39,825 nt of DNA from an uncultured Bacilli bacterium. GTDB taxonomy: Bacteria > Bacillota_I > Bacilli_A > RF39 > UBA660. Shown here one piece after another: positions 1-8,218 of this stretch. Position 1 is the first letter of the stretch. Each line of letters opens with the position of its first letter. Both the position numbers and the translations under genes were made by a program. The notes beneath the pieces are model-generated. The model was not told the origin of the DNA, did no database searches, and saw only the letters and a program-made list of their open reading frames with translations. Location: assembly GCA_934086145.1 (NCBI GenBank), contig CAKOHV010000019.1, forward strand, positions 1 to 39,825. The letters run 5' to 3'.

Positions 1-18
1 TACTTTAAATTCAAGCAT
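1..18 (-). CDS. Start of a gene leaving the window (first six codons only)
   Basis: On the minus strand an ATG at 18-16 opens the codons M-L-E-F-K-V and runs off the window. It is preceded at good spacing by a strong Shine-Dalgarno sequence (AAAGGAGG, about 28-36). It is judged real because a promoter and an attenuator-like hairpin lie just upstream in the same orientation. The product cannot be identified from six residues. ABC-type ATPases can begin this way, but that is only a guess. Confidence 0.5.
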
Positions 19-65
19 GAAAAAAGTCCTCCTTTCTGTGATAAGAGAACTTTAAAGTTTTATAT

Positions 66-100
66 AAAATAAAAACTCACGAACTTTTAAGTCCGTAAGT
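66..100 (-). terminator. Leader terminator / possible attenuator
   Basis: On the minus strand the arms 100-89 and 86-75 form a 12-bp stem with a 2-nt loop. It includes two G-U wobbles that pair only on this strand, and a T-rich tract follows. It lies between a predicted promoter (141-168) and the ATG at 18, so it is more likely a conditional terminator than the end of a gene. Confidence 0.5.
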
Positions 101-140
101 TGATTTCAAATGGAGCCTTAACTTTTCTTATATTCGAAAA

Positions 141-168
141 ATTATACTCCCAAGATTGATTAAATCAA
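141..168 (-). promoter_or_regulatory. Predicted sigma-A promoter of the outgoing minus-strand gene
   Basis: Minus strand: -35 TTGATT (168-163), 16-nt spacer, -10 TATAAT (146-141). The -35 lies inside the palindrome TTGATT-A-AATCAA (156-168), a possible operator. About 55-60 nt of leader would precede the hairpin at 75-100. Positions 170-390 show no gene or clear structure. Confidence 0.45.
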
Positions 169-390
169 CTAAATAGATTATATAAAAATTATTATTTATT
201 TTCAAGCCAATTATTTAAAATAGCTAAAAAAGTTACTATTCAGACTATGAATAATAAAAAATACTAAAGCAATCTTTATTTATAAATTTACAAATTCTAC
301 TTAATCTGTATAATAGTCAAAAGAAAATATTAAGATTTAAACATATATCAAATTATATTTAATCATTCAATAGTAATTTATTGTACAAAT

Positions 391-430
391 AAAAAAGCAA
401 TGACATTGAAATTGAAGTCATTGCTTTTTT
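391..430 (-). terminator. Terminator of the TetR gene
   Basis: A perfect 14-bp inverted repeat (391-404 with 417-430) has a 12-nt loop and A/T-tracts at both ends. It overlaps the stop codon of the regulator at 418 and could work in both directions. Confidence 0.75.
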
Positions 431-897
431 CCTTGCTGAAATAATTTTGACATTTCTTCAGGAGTCTGTTTCATTCCTCGTTTATACCATTCATCACACC
501 AACCAAAGATTAAATATGCAACAGTTACTTTTGAATAAGCTATAATATCAGGATCTTCAACACTATATTCATGTAAAGCTAAAATATTATCAAGAATTAA
601 ATATTGAAGATTAGCTTTATAAAGTAAATCAATAAATTCTTTATGTTTTTGAAAAAAAGAGAAAATATTATATGCAATGTCATTATTATCACTCCATTCC
701 AATTTTTTAAATAATGAAGATAAGTAATAACTAATAATTTCATTTTTGTTTTTAAAATTACGATAAATAGTAACATGAGATAAACCTGCTCTATCAGTAA
801 TATCTTTATTTGTAATAGAAGAATAATCTTTTTTCTTCATTAAAGATATAAGAGCATCTGCAATATATTCTTTAGACAAATCACTTTTTAATTCCAT
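418..897 (-). CDS. TetR/AcrR-family transcriptional repressor
   Basis: 159 aa. Residues about 8-55 form the TetR helix-turn-helix: an N-terminal helix, then a segment reading AGLSHVTIYRNFKNK, which matches the family's recognition helix and its YxxFxxK signature. The remaining 100 residues are a ligand-binding/dimerisation domain slightly shorter than usual. The gene is divergent from the hydrolase operon at 1023, and the 125-bp intergenic region carries CTAACAGTTG-type inverted repeats overlapping the operon's promoter, so it probably represses that operon and itself. The inducer is unknown. A hairpin terminator sits at its stop codon. Confident on family, inferred on target. Confidence 0.88.
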   Translation of the reverse strand: MELKSDLSKEYIADALISLMKKKDYSSITNKDITDRAGLSHVTIYRNFKNKNEIISYYLSSLFKKLEWSDNNDIAYNIFSFFQKHKEFIDLLYKANLQYLILDNILALHEYSVEDPDIIAYSKVTVAYLIFGWCDEWYKRGMKQTPEEMSKLFQQGKKQ

Positions 898-918
898 TGT
901 TATAAAACCTCTTTTCTT

Positions 919-982
919 CTAACAGTTGACTGTTTTTCTATTGCATAAATAAAATTGTTATTATACAATACAACTGTTAGAA
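919..982 (+). promoter_or_regulatory. Promoter and TetR operators of the hydrolase operon
   Basis: Plus strand: -35 TTGCAT (941-946), 17-nt spacer, -10 TACAAT (964-969). It is bracketed by matching half-sites: CTAACAGTTG at 919-928 and its reverse complement CAACTGTTAG at 971-980. The left site is itself a palindrome, AACAGT-TG-ACTGTT (921-934). Binding by the divergent TetR protein would occlude RNA polymerase. Confidence 0.65.
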
Positions 983-1022
983 ATATAACATTAATTTTAT
1001 AATAAGTCAAGGAGGTAATATT

Positions 1023-1154
1023 ATGCTAGATAAGAAAAGAATTATCATTATTCTTATTATTGCAATTGTAGGATTTATTTTAGGTCGTTTAGCAATTCGT
1101 GCTCTTATGAATATGCTATTAGGTGGTACATTATTTGGAGGTAATATATTATGA
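1023..1154 (+). CDS. One-helix membrane micro-protein, first gene of the hydrolase operon
   Basis: 43 aa, starting at ATG 1023 behind a good ribosome site (AGGAGG about 1010-1015). A short basic head (MLDKKR) is followed by a strongly hydrophobic helix (about residues 7-24) and a Gly-rich tail. Its stop overlaps the next start as ATGA (1151-1154), so the two genes are translationally coupled. A second micro-protein with the same layout precedes the paralogous hydrolase at 3493, which argues that both are real. No family recognised. It could be a membrane partner or assembly factor of the adjacent hydrolase. Confidence 0.6.
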   Translation: MLDKKRIIIILIIAIVGFILGRLAIRALMNMLLGGTLFGGNIL

Positions 1155-2131
1155 GGGAAAAGAAAAGAGAAAAAAATATGTTTATATTTATTTGCATTTT
1201 AATATTTATTTTTTCTTTCATATTTGGAATTGTTTCTAAAAGTTTATTTGTATCAAAGGAAAGCAAAAAATATTCGGTTAAATGGAGTGATGATATAGGA
1301 ACACTTTATAAAGATATATCTTATGGAAAAGATAAAGCTAATAAATTTGATTTATATTTACCAAAAAATAATTCAAAGGCAAATTATGGTTTAGTTGTAT
1401 ATCTTCATGCAGGAGGATTTACTTCAGGAGATAAGGCAGGAGATATTGGAATATTATCTTGGTTATGTTCAAAAGGATACGTAGCCGTTGGAATTAATTA
1501 TACATTAAGAACTGATACAAATAATTCGAGTATATTATTGCAATCTAACGAAATTAAACAAGCTATACCTGTAGTTATTGAAGAAGCAAGAAAATATGGG
1601 TATAACATAAATGAAATGGCAATAGCAGGAGGAAGTGCTGGACACACATTAGCAATGATTTATGCTTATCGTGATAAAGATGAGTCACCAGTTCCAGTCA
1701 GAATGACTTTTGGAGCAGTCGGTCCATCAAGCTTTTATACTGAAGATTGGGGCATCTATGGATTAGATCAAGATACTGATAATTCAAGAAAAGCAGCTGC
1801 AGATTTGTTTGGGGTTATGGGAGGCATTGAAATAACGCCAGAAATGATTAAGGATGGTTCTTATATTGAACTTATGAAACCTGTTTCTGCTTTAGCGTGG
1901 ATAGATGAAAATACAGTTCCTAGTGTCGTGGCTTACGGAACATATGATAAGGTTCAACCGTATAAAGCAGCGGAAAGATTATTAAATGCATTCAAAAAAT
2001 ATAATGTTGATTATAAATTTTTTGAATTACTACATTCAGGTCATGGTCTTCAAAATGATGATAAAATAAGCATTAAATGGATGCAAACAGTTGAAGATTA
2101 TTTGGAAAAATATATGCCAACAGAAAAATAA
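1151..2131 (+). CDS. Membrane-anchored alpha/beta hydrolase (BD-FAE/esterase-lipase-like)
   Basis: 326 aa. Residues about 8-30 form one N-terminal transmembrane anchor, placing the enzyme outside the membrane. The hydrolase core has an oxyanion-type motif (LHAGGF, about residue 91), a nucleophile elbow GGSAGH (about 160), an acid in the segment YGTYDKVQP and a terminal SGHG histidine, completing a Ser-Asp-His triad. This matches the hormone-sensitive-lipase/BD-FAE group of carboxylesterases, which remove acyl groups from sugars or small esters. The natural substrate is unknown. It is coupled by ATGA to the micro-protein at 1023 and followed after 12 nt by the pectinacetylesterase-like gene. 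It is clearly paralogous to the enzyme at 3493, sharing the segments around KW-DD-GT-YKD. Confidence 0.82.
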   Translation: MREKKREKNMFIFICILIFIFSFIFGIVSKSLFVSKESKKYSVKWSDDIGTLYKDISYGKDKANKFDLYLPKNNSKANYGLVVYLHAGGFTSGDKAGDIGILSWLCSKGYVAVGINYTLRTDTNNSSILLQSNEIKQAIPVVIEEARKYGYNINEMAIAGGSAGHTLAMIYAYRDKDESPVPVRMTFGAVGPSSFYTEDWGIYGLDQDTDNSRKAAADLFGVMGGIEITPEMIKDGSYIELMKPVSALAWIDENTVPSVVAYGTYDKVQPYKAAERLLNAFKKYNVDYKFFELLHSGHGLQNDDKISIKWMQTVEDYLEKYMPTEK

Positions 2132-2143
2132 AGGAGTTAGATT

Positions 2144-3298
2144 ATGAAAAAAGTGTTTAAAATATTAGGAATTATATTGTTATTTATTTTAATAATTTTA
2201 TTATGTATATATTTCTTTGTGCTACAATATCCAGAAATAAAAGAAAATCCAAAAACAACCAAATGGTATAGAGTTTCTGATAAAGCAATGAAAGATTCAG
2301 AAGGAAATAGTTATCATGCTTTATTTAAAAAAGGTAGTGAAAATAATGTGTTAGTTTACTTTGCTGGTGGTGGAGTTAGTGTTAATGAAGAAATGGCAAA
2401 GGATGACACATATAATACAAAATTAGTAAAACCTGATTTTCTAGCTAATATAACTATGAATATGGGTGGATTAGCAAGTGATGCTGAAGGTAGCCCGTTT
2501 AAGGATTGGAGTATGATCTTATTCCCTTATGCAACTGGAGATTTTCATGCAGGAACAGGAGAATTTAAATACATTGATAAAGATGGAAAAGAAAAAACGC
2601 TTTATCATAATGGATATAATAATTATACTTTAGCGATGAGAGAAATATTAGAAAAAGCAGAAATAGGAAATCCAGATAAGGTTGTTGTTACAGGCTATAG
2701 TGCTGGAGGCTTTGCAACTGCTTTACTTTCAGATAATATATATACAAACTATTTTCCAAATGCTAAAAGTAAAAATGTATTAGTAGATGCAGCATTATTA
2801 CTTAATGATGATTGGCACAGCATTGCAACAAATGTATGGAAAACTCCAAAAAACATATCAGATAAATTAACTACTAATAATCTTACGCTAGATTGCCTAA
2901 AAGCATTAAATGAAAAATATGGAAATAATATACATCTACTATTTGATTCTTCAACTAGAGATGGAGATTTAGCAAAAGTTCAGAATTATTTTGATACAGG
3001 AGTTATGGATGTTAATGAAGATAAAGGTGATATTTACCAACAAACATTAAAAGATACTATTCCAGAATTTAAAAAAGCAAATGTAAGTTTATTTATATGG
3101 GATGGTGTTGGATGGTATAATGATACTAGAAATTTAACTGCTCACACAATAATTGCAACTCCAGCGGTGTGGCTTCCATTTGAAAAACAGAAAAAATCTA
3201 TTGCAGAATGGTTAAATGATGCAGTAAATGGAGAACTTAAAGATTATGGGATTAATTTGATAAATAAAGAATATCCAAGAACAGAAAAGATAAAATAA
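2144..3298 (+). CDS. Pectinacetylesterase-family hydrolase, membrane-anchored
   Basis: 384 aa with an N-terminal transmembrane segment (about 5-28). The family pattern is visible: a beta strand followed by a glycine-rich loop (VYFAGGGV), a long segment ending FPYATGDFHAG, and a nucleophile elbow GYSAGGFAT around residue 182. The order fits the pectinacetylesterase/Notum fold, whose members remove acetyl or acyl groups from polymers and proteins. An HT motif near residue 330 (LTAHTI) may supply the catalytic histidine. A typical SD (AAAGGAG) lies ahead of its ATG. As the middle gene of the TetR-controlled operon it is probably co-expressed with the two flanking esterases, suggesting deacylation of an external glycan. 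The substrate is inference. Confidence 0.75.
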   Translation: MKKVFKILGIILLFILIILLCIYFFVLQYPEIKENPKTTKWYRVSDKAMKDSEGNSYHALFKKGSENNVLVYFAGGGVSVNEEMAKDDTYNTKLVKPDFLANITMNMGGLASDAEGSPFKDWSMILFPYATGDFHAGTGEFKYIDKDGKEKTLYHNGYNNYTLAMREILEKAEIGNPDKVVVTGYSAGGFATALLSDNIYTNYFPNAKSKNVLVDAALLLNDDWHSIATNVWKTPKNISDKLTTNNLTLDCLKALNEKYGNNIHLLFDSSTRDGDLAKVQNYFDTGVMDVNEDKGDIYQQTLKDTIPEFKKANVSLFIWDGVGWYNDTRNLTAHTIIATPAVWLPFEKQKKSIAEWLNDAVNGELKDYGINLINKEYPRTEKIK

Positions 3299-3379
3299 AT
3301 GTATGTCTTTGTAAAAGAATATATTAAAAAGATGATGAAAAAAATAAAGTATTTAGAATCAGATCAATTAATAAATTAA
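3299..3379 (+). CDS. Possible 26-aa micro-ORF
   Basis: ATG 3299 directly follows the stop codon of the previous gene (TAA-ATG) and opens 26 codons of a Lys-rich amphipathic peptide. Re-initiation is possible but there is no independent ribosome site. It may be spurious or the relic of a longer gene. Confidence 0.25.
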   Translation: MYVFVKEYIKKMMKKIKYLESDQLIN

Positions 3380-3397
3380 ATTTAAAAGGAGCTGTAT

Positions 3398-3496
3398 ATG
3401 AAGAAAAAAGATATAATTATTTTAATTATAATAATTGTTATTGCCATAATACTTGGAGCAATATGTGGCAAATTATTATTGGATAATATAATATGA
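3398..3496 (+). CDS. Second one-helix membrane micro-protein
   Basis: 32 aa: a basic start (MKKKD), a run of Ile/Val/Leu (about 6-22), then a short tail ending LDNII. A good ribosome site (AAAGGAG, about 3385-3391) precedes the ATG. The stop overlaps the next gene as ATGA (3493-3496), exactly as in the 1023/1151 pair. Function unknown. Confidence 0.6.
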   Translation: MKKKDIIILIIIIVIAIILGAICGKLLLDNII

Positions 3497-4422
3497 GAAC
3501 AAAAACTAAAATATTAATTTATGTTATCACATTTATTATTGTATTTACAATAAGTGCTGTTGTAAGAATAAATTTATTAGGAAGTGCTCCAATGAAACTA
3601 ATAAAAGTAAAATGGGATGACACAGTAGGAACAATTTATAAAGATTTAAGCTATGAAAATAATAATGGAAATAATTATGATTTATATATTCCAGCCAATT
3701 TAGATAAAAATAAGGAACAATATCTAATTCTTTTTATTCATGGTGGAAGTTTTAATTCAGGTTCTAAAGAAGATGGTGATGCTTGGTGTAAGTTTTATGC
3801 TTCAAAAGGATATATTACAGCAACTGTTGATTATACCTTACAGAATCATGGATTAGAGGCATCAATAAATTTAATGAATAAAGAAATAGAAAATTCCATA
3901 AAAGCCATGAAAGAACAATTAGAAAAAATGGGATATAATGTTGTAGGAATGGCATCTAGTGGAGTATCAGCAGGTGGAACACTTGCAATGAATTTGGCAT
4001 ATAACAACAATTCAGTAATACCAGTAAAATTTGTTTTTCAACTTGCAGGACCAACATATTTTGATCCTAATGATTGGAAATTACTTATGAAAGTTGATAA
4101 GATAAAAACTAGTAGTGAATTTATCAAAATGATGACTGGATTTGAAATTGAAGAAGATGAATATGTTGAATATATTGAAAAAATTTCCCCTGCATCGTTA
4201 GTTAATGAAAATACAGTACCAACTTTAATGGGATATGGATTGATTGACCATTGTGTACCAACTAATCAAAAGTTTTATCTTATAGATGCTTTAAAAAAGA
4301 ATAATGTGCCATATGATTATATTGAATTTCCAAAATCAAATCATGGTATGTATAATGATTTAGATAAAATGCAAGAATTTATTGATAAATCACTACAATA
4401 TAGTGAAAAATACTTTAAATAA
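3493..4422 (+). CDS. Membrane-anchored alpha/beta hydrolase, paralogue of the one at 1151
   Basis: 309 aa. The N-terminal transmembrane anchor covers about 7-27. Triad elements are an FIHGGSF oxyanion motif (about 84), a GVSAGG nucleophile elbow (about 157), an acid in YGLIDHCVP and a histidine in SNHGM. Length and motif order follow the 1151 enzyme closely, so an operon-internal duplication of the module 'micro-protein plus hydrolase' is likely, with divergence of the acyl pocket. It is the last gene before a terminator-like hairpin shared with the convergent relaxase gene. Substrate unknown. Confidence 0.82.
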   Translation: MRTKTKILIYVITFIIVFTISAVVRINLLGSAPMKLIKVKWDDTVGTIYKDLSYENNNGNNYDLYIPANLDKNKEQYLILFIHGGSFNSGSKEDGDAWCKFYASKGYITATVDYTLQNHGLEASINLMNKEIENSIKAMKEQLEKMGYNVVGMASSGVSAGGTLAMNLAYNNNSVIPVKFVFQLAGPTYFDPNDWKLLMKVDKIKTSSEFIKMMTGFEIEEDEYVEYIEKISPASLVNENTVPTLMGYGLIDHCVPTNQKFYLIDALKKNNVPYDYIEFPKSNHGMYNDLDKMQEFIDKSLQYSEKYFK

Positions 4423-4486
4423 AAATTAACAAATAGTAATTTATTGAGTAAATCAGAATAATTTTATCTCTTTATGTTAAAATACT

Positions 4487-4531
4487 AAAAAAGACAACTC
4501 TAAGTCACATAGACCTAGAATTGTCTTTTTC
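4487..4531. terminator. Bidirectional terminator between hydrolase operon and relaxase
   Basis: AAAAAGACAA (4488-4497) pairs with TTGTCTTTTT (4521-4530), and a partly paired 23-nt loop lies between. A-tract and T-tract flank the stem on either side, serving the convergent genes ending at 4422 and 4505. Confidence 0.6.
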
Positions 4532-5809
4532 TTTTTGGATCTCTTTATCAAAATTATTAAGATTAGTTTGTATAGATTTTGCTCTTTCTTTTATGCTTTT
4601 ACAATATTTGTCATACTTACGAAGTTCTTTAATTTTAGGTTGAATATCATTTATTTCAGAAAGTATTCTAGATTTATCTCCTTTAGTTTTAATTTTATGA
4701 TATTGCTTCCAAAGATTTTCTCTTTTGTCCATAAGATTTTTATATTCATCATAATTGTTTTTAGAAAAATTATTTAATTCTTCTTCTGTTTCAATATTAT
4801 TCTTTTTCATAAATATTATTTGATTTGAATATTCATCTAATTTTGTAATCTCTTTTCTAATTGAATATGGTAGATATTGCTTAGGATTTTTTTTTGGAAA
4901 TCCCCCTAATAGATAACAGTAGTATAAGTATAAGCCATAAATACCTTTATGCACTCCATTAGTCTTTAAGTATTCTTCAAAGACAGATTTTTGAGATATA
5001 GGCTTAAATACAATTTGTCTTGATAAATATAATTTTTTGCTAATACTATCTTTAGAATATTCTTTACCAAATGATTTTTCTATTCTAACCTTATCCTCAT
5101 TATCTTTATAAATAGTTATAATACCATTATGAGAATAAGTTTTATAACCTAGTGTTCTCATTCTATCAAAGACTTGTTTAAGTGTTACTGAATAACTAAT
5201 AACATTATCTAAATCTTCTTTCAATATTCTATAATAGTCATCACTTAATACTTTATTCTTGTAAGTATTTTTGTAGCCTATATCTTCAGCTAAAGTTGAT
5301 AATCCATATTCGGCACATAATGAGTCTGATATATGTCTTAACTTAGCTAGATTAGTCCTATTGTTGTTATACTTTTTACCAGTTTTAAATGAAACAGAAT
5401 TCACTATGAAATGATTATGAATATGATTAGTGTTTTGATGTGTTGCTACAACCACTTCAAAGTTCTTAAACATTTCTTCTGCAAACTTTACTCCAATCTC
5501 ATGAGCAATATCAGAAGTAACTTCTCCTTCTTTAAAAGATTGATAACTATGAAACGCTAATATCCCATTTGTTTTTCCATATTCTTCTTTTGTAAAAAGC
5601 ATATCTTCATAAGGATTTCTTTCAGAGCAGTTTATTGAACTAACATAACATACTTTTTCGTTTTTATAATTGTTTTCTGTATTCTCAGTTTCAAGATAAC
5701 TATATGAGTTTTTTCCATAATTTTTATTGATGGTTTTTTCGGGATTAATGATATAATTTATTGACTGTTTTAAATTATTCTTAATACTCCAAATAGAAGT
5801 AGTCGCCAT
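4505..5809 (-). CDS. Relaxase / mobilization nuclease (MobA/VirD2-like, TnpZ-type)
   Basis: 434 aa. The N-terminal 170 residues carry relaxase features: an early region with catalytic Tyr candidates, then the three-histidine metal motif in THQNTNHIHNHF (about residues 122-133), followed by a helix ending in a conserved CAEYGLS segment. The C-terminal half is a charged, partly coiled-coil region, as usual for mobilisation proteins. It would nick oriT and pilot single-stranded DNA during transfer driven by a co-resident conjugative element, since no coupling or secretion genes are visible. The 75-bp gap upstream contains a candidate oriT hairpin. An SD-like AAAGGAT lies about 13 nt ahead of the ATG. 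Confidence 0.85.
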   Translation of the reverse strand: MATTSIWSIKNNLKQSINYIINPEKTINKNYGKNSYSYLETENTENNYKNEKVCYVSSINCSERNPYEDMLFTKEEYGKTNGILAFHSYQSFKEGEVTSDIAHEIGVKFAEEMFKNFEVVVATHQNTNHIHNHFIVNSVSFKTGKKYNNNRTNLAKLRHISDSLCAEYGLSTLAEDIGYKNTYKNKVLSDDYYRILKEDLDNVISYSVTLKQVFDRMRTLGYKTYSHNGIITIYKDNEDKVRIEKSFGKEYSKDSISKKLYLSRQIVFKPISQKSVFEEYLKTNGVHKGIYGLYLYYCYLLGGFPKKNPKQYLPYSIRKEITKLDEYSNQIIFMKKNNIETEEELNNFSKNNYDEYKNLMDKRENLWKQYHKIKTKGDKSRILSEINDIQPKIKELRKYDKYCKSIKERAKSIQTNLNNFDKEIQKEKDNSRSM

Positions 5810-5836
5810 AATTAAGGTTTATCCTTTCTACATAGT

Positions 5837-5880
5837 GGATTTTTGGGGTGGGAGTAAAAATCCGTTGCTTGCTTATAGAA
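5837..5880. other. Candidate origin of transfer (oriT)
   Basis: GGATTTTT (5837-5844) and AAAAATCC (5856-5863) form an 8-bp inverted repeat around a G-rich loop, next to CGTTGCTTGC (5864-5873), in the gap just upstream of the relaxase gene. Inverted repeats beside a nick site upstream of the relaxase are the usual oriT layout. No known nick consensus was matched. Confidence 0.35.
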
Positions 5881-5884
5881 AGAA

Positions 5885-6238
5885 TCAATCATAGATTAAC
5901 TCTTTTAAAATAATTTCTTCAGTCATATTTCTATAATTATTCATCAATTTAACCCATTCAATTTGATTATTATCTTTACTTTTTTCAGATAGTTTGTCGT
6001 CATTTTCAATATAGTTACTCATTAAAATATTGTATCTTTTAGAGCATTCAATACTGACCGAAAGAAGATGATTTGTTAATTCATTTTTCATCAGTAATGA
6101 CACATATAATCCTTTTTTATGATTTTTAATATAATCTAATCTTAAATATCCATACTTATTAATTTGTTTATAATCTTGTTTTTTTATTGTTAAATTTGGC
6201 AATAAATAGTCACCAATTTTTGTATATTCAATATTCAT
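5885..6238 (-). CDS. tnpV: TnpV family protein
   Basis: 117 aa, the usual TnpV length. It shows the family's opening YTKIGDYLLPNLT and its closing segment IEWVKLMNNYRNMTEEI, ending KELIYD. TnpV proteins accompany TnpX-type recombinases in clostridial mobilizable transposons, and their function is not established. It sits between the recombinase (18 nt upstream) and the relaxase in the same orientation, as in Tn4451-like elements. Identification rests on recalled family motifs, not a search. Confidence 0.82.
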   Translation of the reverse strand: MNIEYTKIGDYLLPNLTIKKQDYKQINKYGYLRLDYIKNHKKGLYVSLLMKNELTNHLLSVSIECSKRYNILMSNYIENDDKLSEKSKDNNQIEWVKLMNNYRNMTEEIILKELIYD

Positions 6239-6256
6239 AATTTTATTATTTCCTTT

Positions 6257-8077
6257 CTAACTTTCTAATAATTTATTAGTTTTATAACTTACAATTCCGT
6301 ATTTATCTTTAATATCTTCTGTTAATATTGGAAAATTATTTGAGTTGGTAAGTGCTACAAATCTAATAATTTTTTCATCAATTTTAGGTTGATATTCTAA
6401 TATTATTTCATTAGTTTCATCATCAATTTTTTCGTACATTTCATAAAAAGAAGTTTCAAAATATTCATTCATTTTATTTAAATATTTGTTTAATTCATCT
6501 TTTGACATTCGACTACCTTTAATTATTTCTTCATTATTATTAATCATAACGGGAACAGCTACATCAAATATTCCAGCATCATAAAATCTTATTAACTCTT
6601 TAATAAATCCATTTCTAAAATTAATTTTCTCAAGAATTAAATTTCCTTTATCATCCTTTTTAATTTCAATAGTATCAATAAATTTAGAAATAAATTCTTG
6701 TTTTTCTGACTTATCCATATCATTCCATTTTGATTTTAATAATGAATTTAAAGTATCAAGCCTTATCATTTTTTCTCTTTCTAAGTCTCTTTCAGCAAGT
6801 AATTCGTGAGGTGAGTAATTAAAAGTTTCTAAATTAATTAACTCTAGTTTTTTACCTTCTAACTTGGCAAGTTTATCTTCAATTAGTTTATAATCTTCTT
6901 TAAAATCATCCATTTCTACAATACCTTTAATGTAGGCTTGTTTAATTCTTTCTCTTTGTTTTTCTAAACTTCTAATTTCTTTATCAATAAAATTTGTATC
7001 AATTTTACTATTCTTATCTTCTAGAATAGGTAAGAAAAACTTTTTAACAGCCATATCATATTCTAATAAATCATAAATAAAATTCTTCAACAGTTTTTCT
7101 ACATGACTCTCATTGAAGTTAATATGACAATGCTCACAAGTATAATACATATATTTTCTTTTAGTACCACCAGAACCTTTACATTTCATTATTCTTCCAC
7201 AATCTGGGCATTTTAGCCTTTGGAAGAAAGTATAAATTCTATCTCTAGTATAAGTTCTTTGATTTCTTTCCTTTTGTCTTTGACATTCTTCCCATTTGGC
7301 ACGAGATATAATAGGTTCTACAACATTCATATAAACTATTGGTTCTAAATTTTCTTGTTTGCCAATTCGTTTATATTGTTCATAATCACCCATATAGATT
7401 TTATTATCTATAATCTTTTGAATAGTAGTATCTCTCCATTTCTTTTGAGGATAAATATTATTTTTTTTAAAGTAATTAGCAATTTGTTGAAAACTTTTCC
7501 CTTCTAAATACATATCAAATATCTTTTCTACATAGGGACGAGTAGCATTATCAATAATCATTGTTTTATCATCAGCACTCTTATAACCAAATGGCCTTTG
7601 ACCTGGAATATGTCCTGACTTAATTGCACCATTTAATCCAAATTTAGTTCTTTCTGATACAATTTCTATTTCTAACTGTGATAATACTGTTAGCATTCTT
7701 ACAAAGAATCTTCCATTAGCAGTAGAAGTATTAACATCATCTCTATCACATAGTAGAAAGCAATTATATTGTTCTAAAACTGATATTAATTCTTCCAAAT
7801 CACGAACTGAACGGGTAATTCTATCTAGTTTATAAGCAACAATATAATTTATTTTTCCTTCTTTCATATCTTGTAGCATTGCTTGAAATTGAGGTCTATG
7901 TTCCATATCCTTAGCAGATATTCCAGCGTCTTTATAGACCTTATAAACTTCTAAATCTTTAAAATTACATAATTGAAGCAATTTTTCCTCTTGTTCACCT
8001 AAACTAAATCCTTCTCTTGCTTGATCTTCTGTTGATACACGAATATAAACTCCTGCTGTTTTCCTTTCATTATCCAT
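6257..8077 (-). CDS. Large serine recombinase, TnpX-like
   Basis: About 606 aa. The catalytic domain opens GVYIRVSTEDQ with the nucleophile Ser at about residue 15, followed by KLDRITRSVRDL and the family's ERTKFGL helix. Then come the recombinase domain (PFGYK to about 270), a zinc-ribbon pair (CPDCGRIMKC and CEHC), a long coiled coil (about 340-430) and a variable C-terminal domain. It would excise and insert the Tn4451-like element. I prefer the ATG at 8077 because AGGAG lies about 10 nt ahead of it, whereas the ATG at 8086 nearly touches the SD. It is unrelated in detail to the recombinases at 35020 and 38701. Confidence 0.9.
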   Translation of the reverse strand: MDNERKTAGVYIRVSTEDQAREGFSLGEQEEKLLQLCNFKDLEVYKVYKDAGISAKDMEHRPQFQAMLQDMKEGKINYIVAYKLDRITRSVRDLEELISVLEQYNCFLLCDRDDVNTSTANGRFFVRMLTVLSQLEIEIVSERTKFGLNGAIKSGHIPGQRPFGYKSADDKTMIIDNATRPYVEKIFDMYLEGKSFQQIANYFKKNNIYPQKKWRDTTIQKIIDNKIYMGDYEQYKRIGKQENLEPIVYMNVVEPIISRAKWEECQRQKERNQRTYTRDRIYTFFQRLKCPDCGRIMKCKGSGGTKRKYMYYTCEHCHINFNESHVEKLLKNFIYDLLEYDMAVKKFFLPILEDKNSKIDTNFIDKEIRSLEKQRERIKQAYIKGIVEMDDFKEDYKLIEDKLAKLEGKKLELINLETFNYSPHELLAERDLEREKMIRLDTLNSLLKSKWNDMDKSEKQEFISKFIDTIEIKKDDKGNLILEKINFRNGFIKELIRFYDAGIFDVAVPVMINNNEEIIKGSRMSKDELNKYLNKMNEYFETSFYEMYEKIDDETNEIILEYQPKIDEKIIRFVALTNSNNFPILTEDIKDKYGIVSYKTNKLLES

Positions 8078-8117
8078 AATTATCATTCTCCTTTCTTTTT
8101 AGGGTAGTGAAAGGCAC

Positions 8118-8147
8118 CAAAAAAGGTGTCACATAACAAGGACACCT
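8118..8147 (-). terminator. Terminator downstream of the 8219 gene
   Basis: On the minus strand AGGTGTC (8147-8141) pairs with GACACCT (8130-8124), followed by a T-run. It separates the small gene at 8219 from the recombinase. Confidence 0.55.
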
Positions 8148-8218
8148 CTAGATTTTATTGATTATTTGTACGACAAAAACAACCAATATTATGGGAGTAT
8201 CTAAACTCTCAAATCAAT

